64,000 bases of DNA from an uncultured Lachnospiraceae bacterium (GCA_937920345.1 CALGVA010000055.1:9493-73492); one strand, 5' to 3'; shown: positions 55,217 to 63,835, counted from the first letter of the stretch. Numbers and translations are program-made. The notes: a model not told the origin generated them from the letters alone.

Positions 55217-55244
55217 AAAAGGCAGCCTCACAGGAGACTGCCTT
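55217..55244 (-). terminator. Terminator after nagB
   Basis: AAGGCAG (55238-55244 on the minus strand) pairs with CTGCCTT (55219-55225), extended by CTC / GAG inside, with four T. It follows the nagB stop by about 30 bases. Confidence 0.6.
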
Positions 55245-55274
55245 CACACATTTTATTCATTTTTATAGATTGCA

Positions 55275-56000
55275 TTACATTTCCGATAACGCCGCTTCAT
55301 CCGCTACCACAATGACATCGCTGTGAAGCTGCAGCACAGAAGCCTGCACTTGCGGGGTAATCTCTCCACATACCATTTTCTTCAAAGCCGGCGCTTTATC
55401 CGCCCCGCTGACCACCACAAGTATTTTTTTCGCCTGCATAATGGTCCCGATCCCCATGGTGTACGCTTCTTTCGGCACATCATCCGCAGAAGCAAAAAAT
55501 CTCTGATTCGCCTTGATCGTAGACTCTGCCAGCTTCACACAGTGAGTCTGCGCCTTGAAAGCCGGACCGGGTTCATTAAACCCGATATGTCCGTTGTGCC
55601 CAAGCCCGAGAAGCTGCAGGTCCACGCCGCCGGTTTCCGCAATCGCCCTGTCATAATCCTGACAGGCTTTCCCGCTGTCAGGCTCCATGCCGTCCGGCAG
55701 AAAAGTACGTTTCACATCAATATTTACTTTACCGAAAAGATTGTCGTGCATAAAATAATAATAGCTCTGCTCATTGTCCCGGCTGATGCCGCGATACTCG
55801 TCCAGATTCACCGTCGTCACCTCCGAGAAATCCAGATCCCCTTCCTGATACCGGGAGACAAGCTGTTTGTATACGCCTATGGGCGTGGAGCCGGTTGCCA
55901 GCCCCAGAACGCAGTCCGGTTTCATAATCATCTGCGCTGAGATAATGTTCGCTGCCTTCAGGCTCATATCATCATAATCTTTCGCCCGAATAATTTTCAT
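55275..56000 (-). CDS. nagB: Glucosamine-6-phosphate deaminase
   Basis: 241 residues, the short Firmicutes form. GLATGSTPIGVYKQLVSRY, VTTVNLDEYRGISRDNEQSY and LGLGHNGHIGFNEPG (catalytic His/Glu) are diagnostic. It turns glucosamine-6-phosphate into fructose-6-phosphate and ammonia. The ATG at 56000 has GGAGG at 9 bases. It is the last gene of the crr-ptsI-ptsH-nagE-nagB series, separated from nagE by 126 bases. No nagA is in the window. Confidence 0.96.
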   Translation of the reverse strand: MKIIRAKDYDDMSLKAANIISAQMIMKPDCVLGLATGSTPIGVYKQLVSRYQEGDLDFSEVTTVNLDEYRGISRDNEQSYYYFMHDNLFGKVNIDVKRTFLPDGMEPDSGKACQDYDRAIAETGGVDLQLLGLGHNGHIGFNEPGPAFKAQTHCVKLAESTIKANQRFFASADDVPKEAYTMGIGTIMQAKKILVVVSGADKAPALKKMVCGEITPQVQASVLQLHSDVIVVADEAALSEM

Positions 56001-56126
56001 AGTAGTTTTCCTCCTTTTCCAGATCCTTCCAACACAAGGGACGGAGGTCCCAAAGACCCCCGCCCCGCCGGGTATCATACATCCAAACCCTTTATATACT
56101 CAGTCTTCTGTCAATCCGGTCCGTGT

Positions 56127-57599
56127 TTAGAGCATCTTCTTCATCTCATCCGCCACGAACTGTACTTTAGTGCCTACAATAACCTGCACCGCAGTCTTGC
56201 TGGGTCTCATAACGCCTGCCACGCCCGCAGACTTAATCTTCTTCTCATCTACCTGCGTGTAATCATTGATCTCCAGACGGAGTCTTGTGATACAGTTGTC
56301 AAGAGACTTCACATTGCCCTTACCGCCGAGACCTTCCAGAATGATGGCTGCCACTTCGGCGAAGTCACCGTTGGAGAGAACCGCCTTTTTCTCCTCCTCC
56401 ACATCATCGTCCTCTCTGCCGGGCGTCTTCAAATCAAACTTCACGATTGCAACGCGGAACACCACATAGAATACTGCAAATGCCGCAATACCCAGCGGAA
56501 TGATCATCCAGGTATTCGCCGCCGCCGGAAGCGGTGCCGAGAACAGAAGATCCGTCGCACCTGCCGAGAAACTGAAACCTGCACGGAAGCCGAGCAGTAC
56601 GGTAATCGTCGTGAAGATACCGTAAAGCAGCGCATAAATCACATACAGAACCGGTGCCAGGAACATGAAAGCAAATTCGAAAGGCTCTGTCACACCGCAG
56701 ATAAAAGCACAGATAGCTGCTGAAGTCACGAGACCGATCGCCACTTTCTTCTTATTGCTCTTAGCTGTGTGAATCATAGCCAGCGCCGCACCCGGGATAC
56801 CAAACATCATACAAGGGAAGAATCCTGACATATACATACCAAGGCTCCAGGATACGTCCGCGCTGGTCTCGCCTGCCCAGAAGTGGGACAGATCGCCGAG
56901 GCCGACTGTGTCGAACCAGAATACATTGTTCAATGCATGGTGCAGACCTGTAGGAATCAGCAGTCTGTTCAGGAATGCGTAGATACCTGCGCCAACCGCT
57001 CCCATACTTACGATACCGTTACCTACTGCAAGCAGCGCACCGTATACGATAGGCCATACGAACAACAGGATCACCGACACAACAATTGCAACGACACCGG
57101 AAATAATCGAAACGCACCGCTTGCCGCTGAAGAACGACATCCAATCGGGCAGCTTTGTGGATTTAAACTTATTGTAACAGGTTGCACCGATAATACCGGA
57201 CAGAATACCGATAAATGGATTCTCAATCGCCGAGAATGCAAGCGTCTTGTTTACGTCGCCCGCGATGGAGGGAATCAGCGCGGTAACCACTCCCACGGAA
57301 AGCAGATTCGTTATCATCAGCCAGGAGGCCAATGCAGCAAGACCTGCTGTACCATCATGGTCGTCCGCCATACCGACACCGACACCGATTACAAACAGAA
57401 TCGCCAGATTGCTGATCAGCGCACCGCCCGCTTTCACGAGGAAAAATCCCAGCAGGTTCAAAAAGCCGCTCATCTCACGTCCTGCAATCATCGTCGCCGG
57501 ACACAACGCATATCCGATTCCCATCAAAATACCGCAGATTGGCAGACACGCCACCGGCAGCATCAGGGATTTCCCCAGTTTCTGTAAATATTTCATCAT
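56127..57599 (-). CDS. nagE: PTS N-acetylglucosamine-type transporter, IICB components
   Basis: 490 residues. The IIC membrane domain (residues 1-380) has LPVACLPICGILMGIGYALC, LIPTGLHHALNNVFWFDTVG and FAFMFLAPVLYVIYALLYG. The linker and C-terminal IIB domain show KSLDNCITRLRLEINDYTQV with the phosphorylated Cys. The residues around the sugar site agree with the GlcNAc/glucose family. No IIA domain is attached; the Crr-type IIA at 59548 should serve it. AGGGGGT precedes the ATG at 57599. NagB downstream supports GlcNAc as substrate. Confidence 0.92.
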   Translation of the reverse strand: MMKYLQKLGKSLMLPVACLPICGILMGIGYALCPATMIAGREMSGFLNLLGFFLVKAGGALISNLAILFVIGVGVGMADDHDGTAGLAALASWLMITNLLSVGVVTALIPSIAGDVNKTLAFSAIENPFIGILSGIIGATCYNKFKSTKLPDWMSFFSGKRCVSIISGVVAIVVSVILLFVWPIVYGALLAVGNGIVSMGAVGAGIYAFLNRLLIPTGLHHALNNVFWFDTVGLGDLSHFWAGETSADVSWSLGMYMSGFFPCMMFGIPGAALAMIHTAKSNKKKVAIGLVTSAAICAFICGVTEPFEFAFMFLAPVLYVIYALLYGIFTTITVLLGFRAGFSFSAGATDLLFSAPLPAAANTWMIIPLGIAAFAVFYVVFRVAIVKFDLKTPGREDDDVEEEKKAVLSNGDFAEVAAIILEGLGGKGNVKSLDNCITRLRLEINDYTQVDEKKIKSAGVAGVMRPSKTAVQVIVGTKVQFVADEMKKML

Positions 57600-57619
57600 A
57601 AGCCTTACCCCCTAACCTT

Positions 57620-57877
57620 TTATAAGTTTTCTTCAAAAAATTGCACGAGCGCTTCATGTGCGGCTTCCTCGTCCTCACCCTCAATCCGGCAGACAACCTC
57701 CGCACCCTGCTTGATTCCGAGTCCCATCAGCATAATCAGCTTCTTCGCCTCAGCGCTCTTCCCCCCGGATTCAATCGTAATCCTGCTGGCAAATTCGCCC
57801 GCTTTCTTTACCAGCAGTCCGGCAGGCCTGGCGTGAAGCCCCACCGGATCTTTGATTACATAAGAAAACTCCTTCAT
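57620..57877 (-). CDS. ptsH: HPr phosphocarrier protein
   Basis: 85 residues. The active-site His15 is in VGLHARPAGLLVKKAGEF. At position 46, where Firmicutes HPr normally has the Ser phosphorylated by HPrK, this protein has Lys (AKKLIMLMGLGIKQG). It carries phosphate from EI to the IIA domain. AGGAGGG precedes the ATG at 57877. It lies between ptsI and nagE. Confidence 0.95.
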   Translation of the reverse strand: MKEFSYVIKDPVGLHARPAGLLVKKAGEFASRITIESGGKSAEAKKLIMLMGLGIKQGAEVVCRIEGEDEEAAHEALVQFFEENL

Positions 57878-57905
57878 TTCCTACACCTTCCCTCCTTCAT
57901 TTATG

Positions 57906-59522
57906 TTATGGCAGTGATCTCACTACTCCGCGTACCTTAAGCACGGCGGAGGCAGCGACACTCAGCTCATCCACACCGATCTTTAAAAACCACTCCGTCA
58001 GTTCCGTATCCGCCCCCAGTTCTCCGCAGATGCCTGCCCAGATGCCTGCCGCATGGGCGTTTTTCACCGTCATCTCAATCAGGCGCAGCAGCGCCTCGTG
58101 ATGGGTGTCGCAGATCCCTTCCAGCTTCTGGTTCTGCCGGTCTACCGCCAGCGTATACTGGGTAAGGTCATTGGTTCCGATGCTGAAGAAATCCACTTCC
58201 TTTGCAAGCAAATCGGAAATCAGCGCCGCCGCCGGCGTTTCAATCATAATGCCGAGCTCCGCTTCCCCCGCCGGCTGTCCTTCTTTTGCAAGGTCCTCCT
58301 TCACCATCTCCACAATCTGCTTGATCCGCCTGACCTCATCCACAGATACGATCATAGGGAACATGATAGCCAGCCTGCCATGGGCTGCCGCACGGTAGAG
58401 TGCACGAAGCTGCGTGATAAAAATCTCCTCCCGGTCCAGACAGATACGAATCGCCCGGTAACCGAGCGCCGGATTCTCCTCCGGCTCCAGCCCGAAATAA
58501 TCCACCTTCTTATCCGCTCCGATATCCAGCGTACGGATCACTACCTTTTTTCCTGCCATCTTCTCCAGAACAGCCTTATAACTCACATACTGCTCCTCCT
58601 CCGACGGAAAAGTCTCTCTGCCCAGATATAGAAATTCGCTTCTGAAAAGACCGATTCCTCCGGCATCTGCCGCACAGGCCGCCTCCGCGTCCTGCACATT
58701 GCCGATATTTGCAAAAACGTCTATCCGTTTCCCGCTCCTGGTAACATTATCCTGCCCTTTCAGTTTCTCAAGGGCTTCCAGATCCGCCACCCACTGGTTT
58801 TTCCGCACAACCTTTCCGGACAGGATCTCCTCCTCCGGCTCCACCAGAAATTCACCCTCAAATCCGTCCACTACACAGGCCTTCCCGTGCAGTTCATCCA
58901 CAAGCGGGATATCCACACACACCAGCGCAGGCAGATTCATGCTTCTGGCCAGAATCGCCGTGTGGGAATTTGCCGAACCTTTCACAGTCACAAATCCCAG
59001 TATTTTACTCTTGTCAAGTTTCACTGTCTCGCTCGGGGTCAGATCCTCCGCCACCAGAACTACCGGTTCCTCCGAGTTGATCTCCTCCTCCGGCAGATCC
59101 AGCAGAACGCGGATCACTCTTCTGGAAATATCCCTGATATCCACCGCCCTTGCCCGCATATACTCGTCATCCATCGAGGCAAACATCTCGGCAAACTGCG
59201 TTCCCGCCCGATCCACCGCGTAAACGGCATTAAACCCGCTCTCAATCTCCCCCGCTGCCGTATCCAGATAGTCCTCATCCTCCAGCAGCATCCTATGTAC
59301 ATCAAAGATTGCGGCATGATCCTCTCCGACATTTACCATGGCCTCATCATAAAGTCTGGTAAGCTGCTCTTTCGCCCTGTCCACCGCGGCAAACAGCCGT
59401 TCCTTCTCAGCCGGCGGATCCGGCACCTTCTCGTCTGTCACCTGAACATCTGTCTTCTTATAAAGGTAGAGCCTGCCTATGGCAATCCCTTTCATCACAC
59501 TTTTTCCGATATATCTCTCCAT
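57906..59522 (-). CDS. ptsI: Phosphoenolpyruvate-protein phosphotransferase (enzyme I)
   Basis: 538 residues. The phospho-His is in GSANSHTAILARSMNLPALV; PEP-binding parts are seen in GLFRSEFLYLGRETFPSEEE, ELGIMIETPAAALISDL, FFSIGTNDLTQYTLAVDR and the proton-donating Cys in WAGICGELGAD. It starts the PTS by moving phosphate from PEP to HPr. GGAGGCGGGA precedes the ATG at 59522. Third component set: crr, ptsI, ptsH in one operon. Confidence 0.97.
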   Translation of the reverse strand: MERYIGKSVMKGIAIGRLYLYKKTDVQVTDEKVPDPPAEKERLFAAVDRAKEQLTRLYDEAMVNVGEDHAAIFDVHRMLLEDEDYLDTAAGEIESGFNAVYAVDRAGTQFAEMFASMDDEYMRARAVDIRDISRRVIRVLLDLPEEEINSEEPVVLVAEDLTPSETVKLDKSKILGFVTVKGSANSHTAILARSMNLPALVCVDIPLVDELHGKACVVDGFEGEFLVEPEEEILSGKVVRKNQWVADLEALEKLKGQDNVTRSGKRIDVFANIGNVQDAEAACAADAGGIGLFRSEFLYLGRETFPSEEEQYVSYKAVLEKMAGKKVVIRTLDIGADKKVDYFGLEPEENPALGYRAIRICLDREEIFITQLRALYRAAAHGRLAIMFPMIVSVDEVRRIKQIVEMVKEDLAKEGQPAGEAELGIMIETPAAALISDLLAKEVDFFSIGTNDLTQYTLAVDRQNQKLEGICDTHHEALLRLIEMTVKNAHAAGIWAGICGELGADTELTEWFLKIGVDELSVAASAVLKVRGVVRSLP

Positions 59523-59547
59523 TCCCGCCTCCGATAAACCGAAACCT

Positions 59548-60045
59548 TTATTTACTGAGTGTCAAAATAACATCCCCGGCCGCCACATCGCCGGCCGCCG
59601 CCATCACAACTTCTGCAAAATCATCTGTGTTGCAGATAACAACAGGTGTGATAATGTCAAATCCGGCAGCCTTGATCTGCTCCAGATCCGCCTCCAGCAG
59701 AAGATCTCCCCTGCTCACCTTCTGGCCTTCTTCCACATGAATGGTAAAGTGCTCTCCATTCAGCTGCACCGTGTCCAGTCCGATGTGCAGCAGTACCTCC
59801 GCCCCGTCCTCTGCAGTGATCGCCGCCGCGTGCCCGGTGGGAAAAACCGTCGTAACCGTACCGTCCACCGGTGAGAGAAACCGGTTGTCACCGGGAATGA
59901 CTGCTGCCCCCTGTCCCAATATGCAGTCCGCAAACGTGGGATCGCTGACCTCACTCAGGGGAACCAGCCTTCCGGCCGTCGGTGCGCAGATCTGTATGCC
60001 TTCCTCTTTCTTGCCGCTCCCGAAGATATTCTTTAAAAGTCCCAT
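59548..60045 (-). CDS. crr: PTS glucose-type IIA component
   Basis: 165 residues, free-standing IIA of the glucose family. ICAPTAGRLVPLSEVSDPTF, VTTVFPTGHAAAITAEDGAE (first His) and VLLHIGLDTVQLNGEHF (phosphorylated His) are typical. It hands phosphate from HPr to a IIB domain, likely that of NagE downstream. GGAGAGTG precedes the ATG at 60045. It is the first gene of the operon; a leader with hairpins and a terminator lies upstream. Confidence 0.94.
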   Translation of the reverse strand: MGLLKNIFGSGKKEEGIQICAPTAGRLVPLSEVSDPTFADCILGQGAAVIPGDNRFLSPVDGTVTTVFPTGHAAAITAEDGAEVLLHIGLDTVQLNGEHFTIHVEEGQKVSRGDLLLEADLEQIKAAGFDIITPVVICNTDDFAEVVMAAAGDVAAGDVILTLSK

Positions 60046-60069
60046 ACCGCACTCTCCTTTCTGACAATT

Positions 60070-60190
60070 AAGAACAAAATGTGCTTCGCACGCTCCTATG
60101 ATATAAAAAAAGTAATTTGCTTCGCAAATAACTTTGCGAGATCCGCTTCACGGACTCGGATAAGCGGAGGAATTTCCTATACCATAAAAA
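60070..60190. repeat. GACTCGGATAAGCG repeat, copy b, with hairpin
   Basis: 60110-60190: AAGTAATTTGCTTCGCAAAT, then CGAGATCCGCTTCACGGACT, CGGATAAGCGGAGGAATTTC and CTATACCATAAAA. It matches 63756-63835 over about 80 bases with scattered differences, several in pairs that keep the hairpins. The small GTGCTTCGCAC hairpin at 60080-60090 also has a counterpart at 63841-63853. The element lies between the leader terminator and crr. Confidence 0.7.
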
Positions 60191-60289
60191 AACCGGGCAG
60201 CTATACGCGCCCGATAATATGAGCTACGCGTTTGCATTAATAGATTATACGCCTGCAATCTTTGCAATATATGCAAAACGCGAAAGCTC
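60185..60289 (-). promoter_or_regulatory. Structured leader of the PTS operon with terminator
   Basis: Minus strand: a long stem (60271-60289 with 60221-60237, cores CGCGTTTTGCAT / ATGCAAACGCG and GAGCT / AGCTC) encloses an AGATT / AATCT hairpin. Then comes a terminator CGGGC (60209-60213) / GCCCG (60194-60198) with seven T. A conditional terminator about 140 bases before crr. I do not recognise a riboswitch or antiterminator target sequence. Confidence 0.6.
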
Positions 60290-60335
60290 TTTTCCTTTTA
60301 CACTTTTTATATTTTTATGTCCTTATTTTTCTATC

Positions 60336-60364
60336 ACTATAGCATTTTAAACAATTCGTGTCAA
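60336..60364 (-). promoter_or_regulatory. Promoter of the crr-ptsI-ptsH-nagE-nagB operon
   Basis: TTGACA (60359-60364), 17 bases, TATAGT (60336-60341): near consensus. Start near 60329. Upstream, a palindrome GCACATT / AATGTGC (60433-60450) may be a regulatory site; nothing else is seen in the gap to 60510. Confidence 0.75.
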
Positions 60365-60510
60365 CAGTATAATTTTTTTGTCGTTACATTGCCTTGATCC
60401 GTCTGTATTTTATCCTATTTTTTGTGCATTGTGCACATTTTATAATGTGCGGACACATTTTCGGAATAATGTAAAGAAAAATTTGAAATTTTTTTAGAAC
60501 AAAAGATATG

Positions 60511-60996
60511 CTATCTTTCTCTCTTCATACGCTCCAGTTCGTCCTCGATCGCATCGACCTTCGCTCTGGTCTCTTCGATCTGCCGGTTCTGCTCCTGCTG
60601 CCGCTGTCCTTCTGCCGCCGGTCTTGCCGCAAAAAGAATCCGCGCAAGCAGTCCGGCACCGCCGAAAATCAGTACCAGAATCAGCGCCCACTCATACAGC
60701 GTCGTATGTACCAGCGATATATGGGTCGTCATGATAACCGCCACCACGATAATCAGCACACCCGCCGCAGTAAAGAACTTGGATGCAATGCTTCCCTCCG
60801 ACGCAAACATCCAGATCACCCCGATAATAAAAGGCACCATAATCAGTCCGTTGCCCATACGGAATCCGCCTATGCTGAATCCGAATCCAAAGAATCCCGA
60901 CGACACCATGACCTTCTGTGAAAAGATAAATAATCCCGCAATCAGCATTGCCAGTCCCGCCAGGAACTGCAGTATTTCATTTCTCGCCTTCTTCAT
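60511..60996 (-). CDS. Small membrane protein with C-terminal coiled coil
   Basis: 161 residues. Four hydrophobic segments (ILQFLAGLAMLIAGLFIFSQ; NGLIMVPFIIGVIWMFA; FTAAGVLIIVVAVIMTTHIS; WALILVLIFGGAGLLARILF) are followed by a charged helix EGQRQQEQNRQIEETRAKVD, probably a coiled coil. Glycine and phenylalanine repeats (SGFFGFGFSIGGFRMGNG) lie between segments 1 and 2. No named family is recognised. GGAGG precedes the ATG at 60996. It is divergent from the PTS-IIC-like gene. Confidence 0.8.
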   Translation of the reverse strand: MKKARNEILQFLAGLAMLIAGLFIFSQKVMVSSGFFGFGFSIGGFRMGNGLIMVPFIIGVIWMFASEGSIASKFFTAAGVLIIVVAVIMTTHISLVHTTLYEWALILVLIFGGAGLLARILFAARPAAEGQRQQEQNRQIEETRAKVDAIEDELERMKRER

Positions 60997-61124
60997 CCCA
61001 TACCTCCGTATCTGTGCAGCCTGCAGCGATCCTGCCCTCTGTTATCCCTGCCGCACCTTTTTACAATTCAGTATATCCGATTCTTGCCGTCGTGTAAATC
61101 CCCGCCGTTTTCTCTCTTCTCCCC

Positions 61125-61152
61125 TTGACATCTCCCCTCCATATGGTATAGC
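61125..61152 (+). promoter_or_regulatory. Promoter of the PTS-IIC-like gene
   Basis: TTGACA (61125-61130), 16 bases, TATAGC (61147-61152), about 55 bases before the start codon. Confidence 0.6.
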
Positions 61153-61210
61153 ATCACTGACAAGACAGTAGTATATACATATGTCAATTTACCGAAAGGA
61201 TTAAACTATT

Positions 61211-62263
61211 ATGAAAGAATTTCTCAAACGCAAGAATATTATTTTCTCTATGAAACGCTATGGCGTGGAATGTCTGGGCGCCATGGCCCAGGGGCTGTTC
61301 TGTTCGCTGCTGATCGGCACGATCATCAAGACGCTGGGACAGCAGACCGGCATAGAATATCTGGTAACCATCGGCACCTATGCCACAAATATGGCGGGAC
61401 CGGCCATGGCAATTTCCATCGGCTTCGCCTTGCAGGCGCCGCCGCTCGTACTCTTCTCGCTCGCGGCAGTGGGCGGCGCGGCTAACGAACTGGGCGGCGC
61501 CGGCGGTCCGCTTGCTGTCCTGATCATTGCGATTCTGGCTTCGGAATGCGGCAAACTGGTCTCCAAGGAGACGAAAGTCGATATTCTGGTAACGCCCTTC
61601 GTAACCATCTTTGTGGGCGTGGCGCTTTCTACACTGCTTGCTCCCGGCATCGGTGCCGTGGCGAGCTCCCTCGGACGTCTGATCATGTGGGCAACAGACT
61701 TACAGCCCTTCCTCATGGGCATCATCGTATCTGTGGTCGTCGGCATTGCGCTGACGCTCCCGATCTCCTCCGCGGCAATCTGTGCCGCGCTGTCACTCAC
61801 CGGTCTTGCCGGCGGCGCTGCCGTAGCCGGGTGCTGCGCCAACATGGTAGGGTTTGCGGTCATGAGTTTTAAAGAAAATAAATGGGGCGGACTGGTCTCA
61901 CAGGGGCTCGGCACGTCCATGCTGCAGATGGGCAATATCGTCAAAAATCCTCGTATCTGGATTCCGCCGATTATTGCCTCCGCCTTCACCGGTCCCTTCG
62001 CAACCTGCATCTTCAAGTTACAGATGAACGGCACCCCCGTCTCCTCCGGCATGGGCACCTGCGGACTGGTCGGACAGATCGGCGTTTATACCGGATGGCT
62101 TGGCGAAATGGCTGCGGGAAACAGAATATCGATTACGGCCATGGACTGGATCGGTCTGATCATGATCAGCTTCGTTTTTCCTGCCGTCATCTCTCTGCTT
62201 GTCGGCAATTTTCTGCGCAAGATCGGCTGGATCAAAGAAAACGATTTGAAGCTGGAAAACTGA
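61211..62263 (+). CDS. PTS sugar transporter IIC-like / PfoR-type membrane protein
   Basis: 350 residues, about nine helices. MKEFLKRKNIIFSMKRYGVE, GAMAQGLFCSLLIGTIIKTL, GTYATNMAGPAMAISIGFAL and LTGLAGGAAVAGCCANMVGF match the PTS_EIIC_2 family (COG3641). Members such as PfoR of Clostridium perfringens are known as regulators rather than proven transporters. No IIA/IIB genes adjoin it. AAAGGA precedes the ATG at 61211. Confidence 0.85.
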   Translation: MKEFLKRKNIIFSMKRYGVECLGAMAQGLFCSLLIGTIIKTLGQQTGIEYLVTIGTYATNMAGPAMAISIGFALQAPPLVLFSLAAVGGAANELGGAGGPLAVLIIAILASECGKLVSKETKVDILVTPFVTIFVGVALSTLLAPGIGAVASSLGRLIMWATDLQPFLMGIIVSVVVGIALTLPISSAAICAALSLTGLAGGAAVAGCCANMVGFAVMSFKENKWGGLVSQGLGTSMLQMGNIVKNPRIWIPPIIASAFTGPFATCIFKLQMNGTPVSSGMGTCGLVGQIGVYTGWLGEMAAGNRISITAMDWIGLIMISFVFPAVISLLVGNFLRKIGWIKENDLKLEN

Positions 62264-62320
62264 ATGTTGTGAGGCGGCATAAAAATGTCATAAAAATATG
62301 AAATTTTTTCATTTTTCCTC

Positions 62321-62350
62321 TTTACAAATTCATAGAAATGCCGAGATAAT
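62321..62350 (+). promoter_or_regulatory. Possible promoter of the FliD-like gene
   Basis: TTTACA (62321-62326), 18 bases, GATAAT (62345-62350). Overlapping is GCCGAGATAA, one base longer than the sigma-D (flagellar) -10 box GCCGATAA, so either sigma factor is possible. The leader is about 110 bases and includes a GCCG-TCATATG-CGGC hairpin near 62382-62396. Confidence 0.4.
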
Positions 62351-62464
62351 AAGTGTAGGACTCATTATGTCTTAATGCCGTCATATGCGGCATAACAGAA
62401 CATACTAACGCAACAATAGGACACGGATGTCACTATTTTATTTCACAACATGGAGGGAAATCAT

Positions 62465-63688
62465 ATGGGTATTGGATTAAACGGATTAGGTTCCGGACTC
62501 ACAGACACTTATTCCAGTCTGCTGGGCGGCGGCGCAGGTTCAGGTTCGTCAGACATGTCTTCTCTGTTATCGGACTACGCTTCCATCAAGAACGGCAGCT
62601 ACGGCAAGATGATGAAATCTTATTATGCCAAGGTAGACGAAGAAGATGAGACTTCTTCCAAGAAAAATTCCAAAACCAAAGAGAAGGATGCCGCTTCAGC
62701 CAGCGCTGCAAGAAAATTCTATGAAACCGCCTCAAGCATGAGCGGGCTCGATTACAGCGCGGACAACATCGACAAACTGTATGACGGCGTATCCGCATTC
62801 GTCAAGGACTACAACGCCATGATGAAAGCCGCTTCCAACAGCAAAAACGCTAAGGTACAGGCACAGGCGGACGCACTGAACGACTATACTTATCAGAATT
62901 ACAAATTATTTGCCAAAGTCGGCATCACGATGAACGCCGACCGTACCTTATCCATCGATGAGGATACTTTTAAGAAAGTAAACGAGAAGACAGGCGCGAC
63001 AACCGTACCTACGCTGACCACACTGTTTAAGGGCATTAATTCTTTCGCGGATAAGGCTGCTGACAGAGCCAGCAAAATCTACCGCGAGGCAGGAGACGGC
63101 GAGGCGGTTACTTCCGCCAAGGCCAAATATGCCGGCTCAACCGGCAGTATCTCTTCCAGCGACAAGACAGACGGCACTTCTTCCGGCATAGGCACTTCCA
63201 AAACCGCGAAGGACGCTGCTTCCGCAAAGCTGGCGAGCGCACTCTACAAATCCGTAGAAAAGCTGGGCTCTATGACGATCGACAATGATAATAAGACCAA
63301 TATCTTCGATGCACTGTCCGGTCTCGTGAAAGACTACAACGCATTGATCAAGAAGTCTTCCGAGAGCGAGAACTCCAATGTCATCAAGCAGACTGACTAT
63401 CTGAAGGATCTCGTATCCGGCAACAAGAACGCTTTTGCGAAAATGGGGATCACCGTAGGTTCCGACAAAACACTGTCGATTGACGAAGAGAAATTTAAAG
63501 AGTCTGACATGAGCAATGTGAAAGATCTGTTCTCCGGTACATTCTCTTTCGCAGAGAAAATGACAGACCGGATCAACCAGATCTACCGTTACGCTACACA
63601 GGGTGAGACTTTGAACAAACAGACTTACACGAGTCAGGGCAGCTACAATGCGGCTGCGACAGGTTCCACGTTAGATACAACCATGTAA
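62465..63688 (+). CDS. FliD-like protein with duplicated C-terminal repeat
   Basis: About 407 residues. The N-terminus MGIGLNGLGSGLTDTYSSLL resembles the start of the flagellar cap protein FliD (GLGSGLD). Two repeats follow (about residues 85-220 and 255-395). Each has a stretch like SAFVKDYNAMMKAASNSKNA / SGLVKDYNALIKKSSESENS, then FAKVGITMNADRTLSIDEDT / FAKMGITVGSDKTLSIDEEK, then FADKAADRASKIY / FAEKMTDRINQIY. This pattern is that of the FliD C-terminal domain. A Ser/Lys/Asp linker separates the repeats. No signal peptide. GGAGGG precedes the ATG at 62465; a terminator follows. Confidence 0.75.
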   Translation: MGIGLNGLGSGLTDTYSSLLGGGAGSGSSDMSSLLSDYASIKNGSYGKMMKSYYAKVDEEDETSSKKNSKTKEKDAASASAARKFYETASSMSGLDYSADNIDKLYDGVSAFVKDYNAMMKAASNSKNAKVQAQADALNDYTYQNYKLFAKVGITMNADRTLSIDEDTFKKVNEKTGATTVPTLTTLFKGINSFADKAADRASKIYREAGDGEAVTSAKAKYAGSTGSISSSDKTDGTSSGIGTSKTAKDAASAKLASALYKSVEKLGSMTIDNDNKTNIFDALSGLVKDYNALIKKSSESENSNVIKQTDYLKDLVSGNKNAFAKMGITVGSDKTLSIDEEKFKESDMSNVKDLFSGTFSFAEKMTDRINQIYRYATQGETLNKQTYTSQGSYNAAATGSTLDTTM

Positions 63689-63701
63689 TAAATATAGATA
63701 A

Positions 63702-63735
63702 CGTCTCCGGTGCTTTTCATGCCGGAGGCGTTTTT
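63702..63735 (+). terminator. Terminator of the FliD-like gene
   Basis: CGTCTCCGG (63702-63710) pairs with CCGGAGGCG (63722-63730, one G-T pair), then TTTTT. Confidence 0.9.
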
Positions 63736-63755
63736 ATATCCATTTCTTATACCAA

Positions 63756-63835
63756 AAGTAAATTTGCTTCGCAAATTAACTTTACGAGATTCGCTTCGCG
63801 AACTCGAATAAGCGGAGCAATTTCCTATACCAGAA
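63756..63835. repeat. GAACTCGAATAAGCG repeat, copy c
   Basis: AAGTAAATTTGCTTCGCAAA, then CGAGATTCGCTTCGCGAACT, CGAATAAGCGGAGCAATTTC and CTATACCAGAAC. Corresponds to 60110-60190. Contains the hairpins ATTTGC-TTC-GCAAAT and TTCGC / GCGAA. Confidence 0.7.

Noticed and set aside
56001..56126. glmS-like ribozyme or separate regulator before nagB
   Set aside because: Only a GC-rich short hairpin is seen; no conserved core.
60221..60289. LicT/GlcT-type antiterminator target in the PTS leader
   Set aside because: A GATT...GCAGGC resemblance exists, but the bulges and flanks required by the known target sequence are not present.
61378..62058. A 226-codon minus-strand frame
   Set aside because: Antisense shadow of the PTS-IIC-like gene.
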